Source: Pyrocephalus nanus (Eukaryota; Chordata; Aves; Passeriformes; Tyrannidae). From it: a stretch of DNA of 64,000 bases. Below the pieces are notes generated by a model. It was not told the DNA's origin. It made no database searches and saw only the letters and a program-made list of their open reading frames with translations. The stretch is taken from assembly GCA_038380795.1 (NCBI GenBank), contig CM076270.1:16341001-16405000 (forward strand), read 5' to 3'. How positions within the stretch are numbered: position 1 is the first letter of the stretch; each line of letters starts with the position of its first letter. The translations under genes were made by a program, and so were the position numbers. Below are positions 1 through 9,000 of this stretch, one piece after another.

Positions 1-1583
1 CAGCTGCCTCCAAACTCAGCAGAACCACATCATTTCTAACACTGTCTGAAACCTCGCAGTGTTTGTGCTGCCTCTTACCTTTTCCAAAATGCTGCCAGTA
101 TTGCTAAGCAGCCTCTTTCCAGGGAAGGTCAGACAGCTGTTCTTCCTAGACATGGTACCCCTTAGGCCATCTGCTCTGGTACTCTGAGCCTCCGGTGCTT
201 GGCTGTCTTGTTTTGGGACCCACTTCTTCAGGAGATCTGTGGAGCAAATAGGGAGAGTCAGCAAGTATAGCCAACATTGCAGAAAGCAAAGGAAGTGTGA
301 AAGAATGGGAATTGCTTGTTTTTAGCTGAGAAAAGGTGCTGGAAATCCAAGCCTATGATTGGTCCCTGCAGCTGCCTTTGTAAGGTCACTGCGTAAGGGA
401 TCAGTCTGTTCTCAATGTCCACACTGGGCTGGGGGAGAGGGAAAGGACTGAAATTATGGCAAAGGAAGTAAGTAATTGGAATGTGTTCCTGAGGTGTAAT
501 GTTAGTGAAAAACTGGAGTAAATTGCCTCCTGTGGTCAGTTTTTTTCTTTTTTGAATCTTTAAATGTATTAAAGAAAAAACAAGGAAAAAATATCTACTG
601 ATGCTAAATACTGATTTTTAAATTGTTACACTCATTTTCTCTTTGTCTCTGCCTTTTCTTAGCCAGAGTGTATCCCAGAATGATGTAGTAGTTCTTCCTG
701 TAGAAAGGAAGGTGTCCCTTGTTTTACATGTGAACACACTGTGTTGTTTGTATGTTGGGAATTAAAGCTTAATGGCTCAGAAGTGTCCTTTTTGTAATTA
801 GCTAAACCAGATGTAGGTACCACAGGGTACAGTGCTCTTCTGGGAGTTCTCTTCCTCAGCTCAGTGTCTGTACTGTGCAGGGGCATCAAGAGACCAGGAA
901 CATGCCTTGTGCCTTTTTAAAAATATTTTTAAATTTTTTTTTTTATTTTATGGTAGACTGGCTTACATAGGAAGTGCAAGCATTTGGAGCCATAGTACAA
1001 AACTGGATGGGCCAATGGAGCTGTTTATGTCTTCTATAGGTGTAATAATCTAAATCACAGAAAAATATTCAGATCTGGAATCTGAAGCTTCAATAAGAAT
1101 ACAATATTTAAACTTCCTTTTGTAATTTTTTAAGTTCTGTAGAAGAGGTATCTCGTAACATATGAATTATGTTACTGTTTCCTGCTGTAGATAAAATACT
1201 AGTCTGTTAAGCTTCAGAATTCCTTTATATTTTGTTGTGTTCTGCTGTGTAGTTACCAACCAGTGTTTTGAAATTCCCTCACTCCTTCATGAAGGGAAGC
1301 TTTTGCAGAAAAAGACTTTGGGGTTGCACTCTTCCCATCAGAACACTCAGAAAGTTTTCTCTCATCTAACAATGCTACACCTCCACACACTCCTGGTTTG
1401 AATTTTGAATGGAATTTCTGGGAGTTTTCTCCTCTTCTGTGGGTTTTAAAGCCTTAAGGTTATGTTAATCAGCCACCTTGCAAATAACTTTTCAGGTATA
1501 AAACGATGAGGAAAAATACATGACTTAAATTTCTCTGCGTTTGCATTTTCTGGAAACTGACAACTATTCTTTTCACTTTACAG
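1..1583. other. UGGT1: UGGT1 intron at the window edge (partial)
   Basis: This stretch precedes the first recognisable UGGT1 exon and contains no plus-strand exon that matches the family. The residues that should precede the exon at 1584 are not encoded in any frame here, so the upstream exons lie outside the window. A long pyrimidine tract ending in an acceptor-like TTAG occurs near 650-661, but the frame after it does not resemble UGGT1 and soon stops. The only exon-like object is on the other strand at 79-236. Confidence 0.75.
79..236 (-). other. Candidate internal exon on the minus strand (unidentified gene)
   Basis: On the minus strand a 158-nt segment open in one frame is bounded by strong splice signals. 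The acceptor (reading down from 260) is a pyrimidine-rich stretch ending in CCACAG before 236. The donor at 79/78 reads GAAAAG|GTAAGA, close to consensus. The frame has no stop and would encode about 52 residues, beginning LLKKWVPKQDSQ and ending SNTGSILEK; it enters with one base borrowed from the previous exon and leaves in phase 0. The product is basic and serine-rich, and I do not recognise the family. It lies antisense inside a UGGT1 intron. It could be part of a nested or overlapping gene, a non-coding RNA exon, or chance: an open stretch this short is not rare. Confidence 0.3.
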
Positions 1584-1669
1584 GGTTACTTCCAGTTAAA
1601 AGCCAATCCTGGTGCATGGACTCTCAGACTGAGAAAGGGCAGATCTGAAGATATTTACAGGATCTACAG
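1584..1669 (+). CDS. UGGT1: UGGT1 exon, window residues 1-29 (end of sensor region)
   Basis: The exon follows an acceptor ending TTACAG and starts in phase 0 with [12 protein letters not shown]. It ends at CTACAG|GTAGGA, splitting a serine codon that the next exon completes. The GYFQLKA and [15 protein letters not shown] segments are hallmarks of UGGT just before the catalytic domain. Confidence 0.95.
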
Positions 1670-4600
1670 GTAGGAGAGTATAAGTAATCCTTCATTCTTT
1701 TTCTTGAGAAACTTCTCAAGTAGGTAGGCATTGTAATATGTGAATCTAACAGTTCCCTTGCCAAAGTGTAGTGACCTGAACAGCAAATTAAACAGCAAAT
1801 TACATTTCATACTGAACATAAGTTATGCAAGATGAAATTAATTTTAAAAAACCAGTGTGTTGAAACACAGGTATTTGTTACTTTGTCGCATATCTCAAAC
1901 CTGTTTTACAGTGCTACGGCTTAATACATGTAGAAAAATGTGCAGAAGAAATAAAAACCATATTTCTGCTTTGTAGTAAAGGTATTTTACTGTATTTTCA
2001 GCCACGATGGCACAGACTCTCCACCTGAAGCCAGCGAAGTTATTATTGTTCTCAATAACTTCAAGAGCAAAATTATTAAAGTGAAGGTGAGTTTAAAAAC
2101 TAGAGTTGCTCTTAAAAAAGACTCTTGGACCAACAGTGGGGAAGAAACTGATTAAAGCCTCATCTCCCTTCCCACAAGCCCACCCTTAAGCCAGTGTACA
2201 CAAAGCTCACGTTACGGTGTCAGTGATAGAGAGCATTATCTGTAAACTTGATTTGGGCTTTTGATACAGGAGAGAATGATATGTAAGTGCTGTGCCTTTT
2301 GTATGTCCCTGAGGAACAATTGTACTCTTGTTTTCCTGACTTAGCTGTGCCTGTGACTTCAGGAAAAAGCAGTTTTATGTGACCTCTATGTGTCTGTGTG
2401 TCCACTGAGCCAGTATTTTATTTGTTACAGATACATTTTATTTGTCTGGCAATATGTTTTCTATCAGTCTGGCACAGAGTGTCACTTTATTCGTAATAAA
2501 ATATATTCATGAGAATACATTTTAAAAAATATTAAAATGGTAAATTGCTAATTACTGTCTCTTAGGGTTGCCAACCAGGTAATGACATAGCTGAGAAGTT
2601 TAAGGAGGACAACTGATAGATAAGTGATGGCACTAACACAGCCAGTTCACACTTCCTGACAGCATTTGCTTGTGCCTGAGTATTTCTGGAATGTCACCTG
2701 ATCCACTGCCTGTGTATCTGTTTTGAAGTCTTTTTTTTTTTTTTTGTTGGTTTGGTTTGAGGTGTGTCTGTGTTGGTTTCTTTGAGGGTTTTTGTTTGCC
2801 AGTCTCAATCATCAAGGTTGCTCAGGAAACACCTTTTAGGAGAGCATTTTAACCATTCAGACTAACAAGCCTTTGGTGTCCAAAAGCAGCTGTGGAACTC
2901 CTTTGGAAAATGTCAGTTCATTAGTAAGCTGTCTTCCCAGATGGCTTGGGTTACCTGTCAACTCATGGGGCATAATTCCAATAGGTGCAAACAGAACCAG
3001 AGTCAGGATAACATTCCATAACTCTTTGCCCAGTATATGGATCCACTCACTAAGGCCATGTTATGCTTTACAGGTTCAGAAAAAGCTCGATATGATGAAT
3101 GAAGATCTACTGAGTGACGGCACCAATGAGAATGAATCTGGATTTTGGGAATCTCTCAAATGGTAAAACTAATTCAATGATAACCTGCAAGTCTCTTGAA
3201 ACTGTAGAACTATTTGGCAAAGCCATTATGTCTGTGATATTCCACAGCTGTCTATTAAGACTGCTTGAACTTAGGGCTGTCTTTCACAGGACTCCTTTGT
3301 TTCTAGAGGCCTGGGCTCCTGCTCTGCACTTTCCCCTTCCCCTTCCTTCCCCCCACTGCTACTTGGGAGCCTGAAAACATTGTTCCTTCCCAGGAGCTGC
3401 ACCTCAGCCAGCACTCCCTCAGCCATCTGAGAGCTACTGGGCCTGCCCTGTCTGTGTGCACAGCACTGTGTCCGGGGGAGATGCCCTGCACAGCAGGGGG
3501 ATGACACTAAACCCCACAGACCAACTGTGTTAAACCAACACTGTAGCCATTTTCTGTATCTGCAGCCTTTCCTAAACACCTGGCCCTTGCTGTCTTGTCC
3601 TTCATATAACCATATTTGTCTTTTCAGGGGATTCACAGGAGGACAAAGGAATGAAGATGTGAAACAGGATAAGGATGATGTATTAAACATATTCTCTGTG
3701 GCTTCAGGACATCTGTATGAGAGATTCCTACGGTTAGTTCAGAATTTATAATCCAGGGATGTCAAGTGATAATGTGACCTGCTTTGCTCAAGGAAAACGG
3801 GTATAAAAAAAAGGGTATAAAAAAAAAAAATCTACTGTATCATAGGAACTTTTGTCTGCATAGTATTCATGAGTTCAAAATAAACTTAGTTTAATAGATG
3901 GTATGTTGCTGTCCTAAATTTTCTCGCTACAATATAACTAATGTATTGTTAAGAAGTTACAGTCATAGCTGCTTTGCAAAAAGAATCTGAACTTCTGTTC
4001 TCAAAGGACTGCGAAAGGCAGCAGGTCACATACTCTTTAAGAAGTTAAAATATACAGGTGTGGGGGGTTAGTGATTTTGTAGATAAAATTAAGCAATTTA
4101 CAATAGGTTGAAGCTACCCACTTTTCTTTGCATGTGAAGGTTAGTTACCTGACACATAATTGCAAATAGTTTAATCATGTAAACGAGCAATTTGTAATTG
4201 TTACACAGCTCATCTCTAGTGGGTGGCAGTTTTTCCTGTAACTGCTTTATTTTTTTTTTTTTTTTTGATAGCATAATGATGTTGTCTGTGCTGAAACATA
4301 CCAAGACTCCTTTAAAGTTTTGGTTTCTGAAGAACTACTTATCACCTACATTCAAGGTTTGTTACTAATTAGAAATTTATTCAGTGATGGGGAAAAGATG
4401 CCACCATCTGCTTCTCCCCCCCTTCCCAATGGCTGTGCTGTACCAGCATCCCTTGGAATGCCTCACAGATGAGAATGTCAACTGATGTGATGGTGGGACA
4501 ACTTATTCCAGAAAAAAAATTCTCCCAATTCTTTTCTCTCATTTTATTACTCCCACTTCCACCTGTGAAATTTTACGATTGGAGTAATGTATTCTTTTAA

Positions 4601-7600
4601 ACTGGCTCCTAACCTAAGGAATTGCATGAGGAAACATACCAAAATATTTAGTTGTCTTATGATAGTTGGCTTTAAAATTTGTACTGATTGTTCAGTTTGG
4701 GCCTCTGTCTTTGTGTGAAGGAACAATGAAACTAATTTTCTTTATGGTGTCATTTTCTAATATTCCATGCCTTAGACTGCACTCTGTCACTTTTCTTTTC
4801 CTGCAAAGGAACAAAGAGCTAAGCTGCTTTTTTCCCCTCCTTCTGCAGGAGTTCATCCCATACATGGCTAAGAAGTATAATTTCCAGTATGAGCTTGTCC
4901 AGTATAAATGGCCACGCTGGCTCCACCAACAAACAGAGAAACAGCGAATCATCTGGGGTTACAAGATCCTCTTTCTAGATGTGCTCTTCCCATTAGCTGT
5001 TGATAAAATCCTGTTTGTGGATGCTGATCAGGTAACACAGAAACTGGAATTACCTGATCTTTTCCTTTTTTCTTTCTCTTTTTTTTTTCTATGGTATGTT
5101 TTTGAATGCAGTTTCCACATTGTTGGAAGGGTTGTAAGTTGGAGCCCTTTGCAGGTATCACTGGAGGTTGATTCTGTAACTGTAACAGTTCAAACCATCA
5201 CAGCTTATGCTGATGTATCACCTTGGATAAATTTCCAGCTACACTGTTCTTACTTCAGACAGTTTTTTTCTCTGTTTGCAAGAGATATTAAGGTATTTTT
5301 TCCCATCAGGGTGGTATTTTTAGAGTAGTGTTAATGCCACATCTGTGTCAAAAAGCCTTCATCCCTGAAGGGGCTGCAAACTTTGAAGAGGAAAGAATAC
5401 GAAGGATCACAGTAGAGTTCACGTATAGTGAGAACTCTTGCTGCATATTAGCAGTTTTGCACTGAAACTGTCAAACCAACCCCTATCAGATTATTTCTAG
5501 CTCTGTTTTATTAGCTCCAGCTCTAAGGGCAGGGGAGATAATACGTTTTGTGCTGTGTTTTGGTTCTGCCTACACATAATGCTAAAGAACGCCACATGTA
5601 ACAGGTAATTCTTCCTTTAGCTGTTTGCTCAGTTTGAATTGAATCCTGACCAGCATTTCCAAATAACCCATGGCAGGCTTCTAGAAATAAAAATAAAATG
5701 TCCTTTCCCTTCAGATTGTGCGCACAGACCTAAAGGAATTGAGAGATTTCAATCTGGATGGTGCTCCTTATGGATATACTCCCTTCTGTGACAGCCGGAG
5801 GGAAATGGATGGCTACAGGTTCTGGAAATCAGGATACTGGGCAAGTCATTTAGCTGGAAGAAAATACCACATCAGGTACCAAAGAATTTGGTTTTTTTTT
5901 TTTTTTCAAAAGAGAGGGGAAAGTTTTTACTGCTACTTAGACTTGGCAGAAAATTAGCTGTGGTGTGTGATGCTGCATGAACCAGGTTTTGCTTACTGTT
6001 ACCTCTTTAAAGTTGCATGGCCTTGGAAGCTCTAGGGACACTGAAGTTGTTTTCAGTATGCTACAACTTTTACAGATGAAGAACCGAAGCATTAACTAAC
6101 AGAGGTCTTCCTTTGTTAATAACAGATGGTGGAAGAAGGAACTCCAAAGTTAAGATAGATTTGTTGAAAACTCTTTTTTTGTACGTACTAAGACCTTGTT
6201 AGAACTGCTTTCCTGCCTTGTAATAGGCCATCTGATGTGCTGCTACCATGAGATTGTTTTAGCATAGTCTGGTCTGCAGTGAGTTACCCCCAGTGCGATG
6301 TAATTTCTGATTGCACCGTCTCCATGCAGTGCTCTGTATGTTGTGGACCTGAAGAAGTTCAGAAAGATAGCGGCTGGAGATCGACTCAGAGGACAGTACC
6401 AGGGTCTCAGTCAGGATCCCAACAGTCTGTCCAACCTTGATCAGGTGTGTTTTATTGTGTCAGGTTTGGCTTACTGGGGTATGGTGGCAGGTCAGCACCT
6501 CTCCTTTCTTGGGCAAACTTCCATCACAGCCAGATGCCAGTGGCAGTCCTGTTATGAGGCAGGTATTGATAGCATCAAATATAACTGGTGGATGGAAACA
6601 ACACCTTTCTCTTCAATGTCTTAAGACAATCAAATTTTCCAGTATACAGAAAAATAGCTAATATAATTGGATACTTGTTGCTTGAGCTGCACAACCCTGA
6701 CTGCTTTACTGTGCACTGATTAATAACCTGGAGATAAGCCTTTCATTGTGATGGAAGGAAAAAATAACACAATGGTTTAATCAGCCGTGTCTAGTCTCCT
6801 GAACTGGTTCAGTTCAGGTTTGATCCTGGATTCATATTACTGCTTTAATACTGTTTGCTAAATAACTAAATTTCAACGAAGTAAGATCAGAAGTTGTAAT
6901 TCACAAGCTTTTTCCAAAGGACTTTGTTTGGAACGGGATGAGAGGTGGATCCATCATTTTATATTTGCACTGGCGAAAAAAAACCAAACCTCTTTACAGA
7001 AGTTAACCTTCTTAGTACTACCTGGTTGGGAGGGGGGTTGCTTCTCCCATCCTGCACCCTGTGGAAATGGCTACTAACTCTTGTTCTGCACAACAGGATT
7101 TGCCAAACAACATGATCCACCAGGTGCCAATTAAGTCCCTCCCACAGGAGTGGCTGTGGTGTGAAACGTGGTGTGACGATTCCTCCAAGAAGAGAGCAAA
7201 AACCATTGATCTGGTGAGTGCAGGATGGCTTCCTCTCTCTCATATCACAGTGAAATACAATGACCAATTTTAAAGGCATTTCCTACCTCAGCCTGTGCTG
7301 GGACTTACAGAAGCTGAAGTTACAAACTTGAGTGCTGAAAACATATATTTCTCTTACCTGGAACAGTGACATTATTATGAATTTGAAGAGACTTTGCACA
7401 GTTCTCTAGCTAAAACACAGACTTATGTTGTTCCCATGATTAATCCCAGCAGAGGGAAGCATCTCTCTGTTCAGTGCAGAAACATTTTGTACACCTGGAG
7501 TGTCTGACCAGCCTGTGTGTTCTGTTGGCAGTGTAACAACCCCATGACCAAAGAGCCCAAGCTGCAAGCAGCCATGCGTATAGTTCCAGAATGGCAGGAC

Positions 7601-8083
7601 TACGATCAAGAAATCAAACTGCTCCAGAGTCTTTTCCAGAAGGAAAAAGAAATGGGAACACCAGCTGAGATGCCAGGACAACACACACATGGTAATCTTT
7701 GGTTTCCTGCTTCTCCCTGCATGTTGGGCTGGTGTTGTGCCCTCCCTCACTTGTACCGTGCACGGGCTTGGATGAGGACCTGTTAAGTAATCAGGTGGTG
7801 TAATGGGTGTAACTTAACATGATTCTGAAAGGCAGAGAACGGACTTGTTCAGTTCTGCTAAAGACCCTCACTGTTCCTGCAGTTTTAAGAGCTTGGCCTT
7901 ACCTTAACCCTTAAAGAAGCACCAGGGCTGTGAATTGTCCTTCAGCCACTGGTACCCTGCAAAGAACAACTCCTGGGGGTTTATACTGGTTTTCAAACCC
8001 ACCTCCCAATTCAAGGCAGCTGAAACTGAGCGTTCATTTTTCTCTCCTCTTTTACAGATCCAGCAGCACATGTGGAATTATGA
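1584..8083 (+). CDS. UGGT1: UGGT1 3' part: UDP-glucose:glycoprotein glucosyltransferase 1 (last 11 coding exons)
   Basis: UGGT1 is the ER-lumen folding sensor that transfers glucose from UDP-glucose to high-mannose N-glycans on misfolded glycoproteins, returning them to the calnexin/calreticulin cycle. Exons at 1584-1669, 2002-2086, 3074-3162, 3628-3732, 4272-4356, 4849-5031, 5715-5875, 6330-6444, 7097-7213, 7532-7691 and 8058-8083 join in phase to 1,212 nt, that is 403 residues plus stop, about the last quarter of a roughly 1,550-residue protein. All junctions are GT/AG. Window residues 1-100 end the sensor region. The GT24 domain starts near residue 105 ([16 protein letters not shown]), has its DAD metal motif at 208-210 and continues through LDQDLPN (301-307) and WLWCETWC. 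Family knowledge assigns DAD and the LDQD segment to metal and UDP-glucose binding. The sequence fits UGGT1 better than UGGT2 through [15 protein letters not shown] and the HS6ST1 neighbour. The tail ends HVEL. No frameshift or internal stop is seen. Confidence 0.96.
2002..2086 (+). CDS. UGGT1: UGGT1 exon, window residues 29-57
   Basis: Acceptor TTTTCAG precedes the exon and donor AAG|GTGAGT follows. It encodes [20 protein letters not shown] and then the lysine-rich KSKIIKVK segment, and ends in phase 0. Confidence 0.95.
3074..3162 (+). CDS. UGGT1: UGGT1 exon, window residues 58-87 (acidic linker)
   Basis: Acceptor TTTACAG and donor TG|GTAAAA bound the exon. It encodes an acidic linker ([20 protein letters not shown]) between the sensor part and the glucosyltransferase domain. 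The tryptophan codon is split TG|G with the next exon. Confidence 0.94.
3628..3732 (+). CDS. UGGT1: UGGT1 exon, window residues 87-122 (start of GT24 domain)
   Basis: Acceptor TTTTCAG at 3621-3627. The exon encodes [17 protein letters not shown] followed by the start of the GT-A fold, [18 protein letters not shown]. The final arginine codon is split CG|C across the next intron, where the donor is GTTAGT. Confidence 0.95.
4272..4356 (+). CDS. UGGT1: UGGT1 exon, window residues 122-150
   Basis: A long T tract ending GATAG forms the acceptor, and the donor is AAG|GTTTGT, a weaker form. The exon encodes [20 protein letters not shown] and then NYLSPTFK, part of the GT24 nucleotide-binding fold. 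It splices in phase on both sides. Confidence 0.95.
4849..5031 (+). CDS. UGGT1: UGGT1 exon, window residues 151-211, with the DAD metal motif
   Basis: This is the core catalytic exon. It carries [12 protein letters not shown], the conserved [20 protein letters not shown] and LFVDADQ. The DAD codons lie at 5020-5028. In glycosyltransferases with a GT-A fold the DxD motif binds the divalent metal and the sugar-nucleotide diphosphate; both aspartates are intact. The exon is 61 whole codons, phase 0 at both ends, so skipping it would keep the frame but remove the active site. Confidence 0.97.
5715..5875 (+). CDS. UGGT1: UGGT1 exon, window residues 212-265
   Basis: Acceptor CTTCAG and donor ATCAG|GTACC. 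It encodes [20 protein letters not shown], then [20 protein letters not shown] and [13 protein letters not shown], all strongly conserved in the GT24 family and contributing to the acceptor-glycan side of the active site. The final serine codon is split AG|T. Confidence 0.97.
6330..6444 (+). CDS. UGGT1: UGGT1 exon, window residues 265-303
   Basis: Acceptor CATGCAG and donor CAG|GTGTGT. It encodes [20 protein letters not shown], then [18 protein letters not shown]. The paralog UGGT2 usually differs in this segment, which supports the UGGT1 call. The closing NLDQ forms, with DLPNN of the next exon, the conserved LDQDLPNN motif. Confidence 0.96.
7097..7213 (+). CDS. UGGT1: UGGT1 exon, window residues 304-342
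   Basis: Acceptor CAACAG and donor CTG|GTGAGT. It encodes [20 protein letters not shown] followed by the cysteine-containing [19 protein letters not shown]. It is 39 whole codons, phase 0 on both sides. Residues here close the catalytic domain. Confidence 0.96.
7532..7691 (+). CDS. UGGT1: UGGT1 exon, window residues 343-396 (end of catalytic domain and tail)
   Basis: Acceptor TTGGCAG and donor CATG|GTAATC. It encodes [40 protein letters not shown] and the start of a short variable tail. It ends one base into a GAT codon. If this donor were ignored, the frame would run to a stop at 7784-7786 and lose the retrieval signal. Confidence 0.94.
8058..8083 (+). CDS. UGGT1: UGGT1 last coding exon, ending HVEL-stop
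   Basis: A good acceptor (pyrimidine tract ending TTTTACAG at 8057) leads into eight codons, DPAAHVEL, then TGA at 8081-8083. The phase-1 junction matches the previous exon. The last four residues fit a KDEL-receptor retrieval signal in the -4 basic and -2/-1 EL positions, but valine replaces the usual acidic or polar residue at -3. As I recall them, mammalian UGGT1 ends REEL and UGGT2 HDEL. The placement rests on splice signals and phase; an alternative last exon elsewhere cannot be excluded. Confidence 0.8.
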
Positions 8084-9000
8084 TCCATGCAGACAAATTG
8101 AAGTCAGACTGTTTCATAGACAATTTTTATATTGAAAGCTAGTTTTTTTTCCAGTGTGTCTGCAAAACTGCTGAGTAATTGAATGGGATGATATATGCAT
8201 TTTTTTTACTTGCCTTTGGGTTAATTTCTGCATATGAAATAGGATCTGGATTGCTGGAATTAGCATTACTGGTTTTTTGCACCTATGGTGGAGATGAAAG
8301 AGCCCGTGATGGAATTAAGCATTTCAGAAACAAAACTTCAAAATCCACTGGAAAAAGCCACAGCCTGTTCCTTCGACTCTCTCAACCACTGATGAAGATC
8401 AAGTTAGTCTCAGATCTAACTTGAGAATCTGGGAATTGCAGGCATACCTAACCTCATCTGATGGAGATAATTTTTCCAGGTAACATTATAAGGCTTAGAA
8501 TTATGCCTTGAATTTGGGACACTGTTTCATCTGCAAGTTTTCAAAGGGTTGGAAATACTTCTCAGATTTTTTAAGTCTGCCCTTGATTTTGTAACAAATG
8601 CAGCATTATTTTGATTTTTCTATTTCCTGTCTTCATTTATCACCCAACTTTTGATGGTTTGGCTTAATTTAAAGCTACAATCTGTTTAAATGCCCATCCA
8701 AATACAAATGCCTAAGCTTAAAAAGAGAGGAGAACATGGAATTTGGCAGCTGAAATCATCCTAGCCCATCTGACTTGAATCAAAGTGCCCTCCCTTCCTT
8801 CCTGCTCAAAGTTTAAATCAAATCAGTCTGCAAAACCGGTAGGGCCTTACTGTGGCTGTGGTTCACTGATTCATGAATGTTTTTTTTTTGTTTATGAAAA
8901 ATCTGTGGAAGCTTGGAAGTTTATCATCATGTAAATTTCATTAACTTTATTTTTCTTCAAACAGAGACGTCACATCAATAAAAACTTTGGAGTTCTTGGG
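8084..9000 (+). other. UGGT1: UGGT1 3' untranslated region (inferred)
   Basis: From the stop codon to just past the polyadenylation signal at 8977 is AT-rich sequence with no conserved frame. Its extent is inferred from the first AATAAA followed by a T/GT-rich stretch. A longer form is possible, since further AATAAA hexamers lie downstream, for example at 11679-11684. Confidence 0.6.
8977..8982 (+). terminator. Polyadenylation signal AATAAA, probable UGGT1 3' end
   Basis: This is the first canonical AATAAA after the UGGT1 stop, about 0.9 kb downstream. TTTAGTTCC and TTTTGCTTGC follow within roughly 30-70 nt and could serve as the downstream U/GU element. Confidence 0.6.

Noticed and set aside
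655..770. Extra UGGT1 exon after the TTAG acceptor at 661
   Set aside because: The frame after the acceptor does not match UGGT residues expected before the exon at 1584, and it stops within about 34 codons.
4666..5328. 220-codon plus-strand frame as a separate gene
   Set aside because: Its central part is the UGGT1 exon 4849-5031; the rest is intron that happens to be open.
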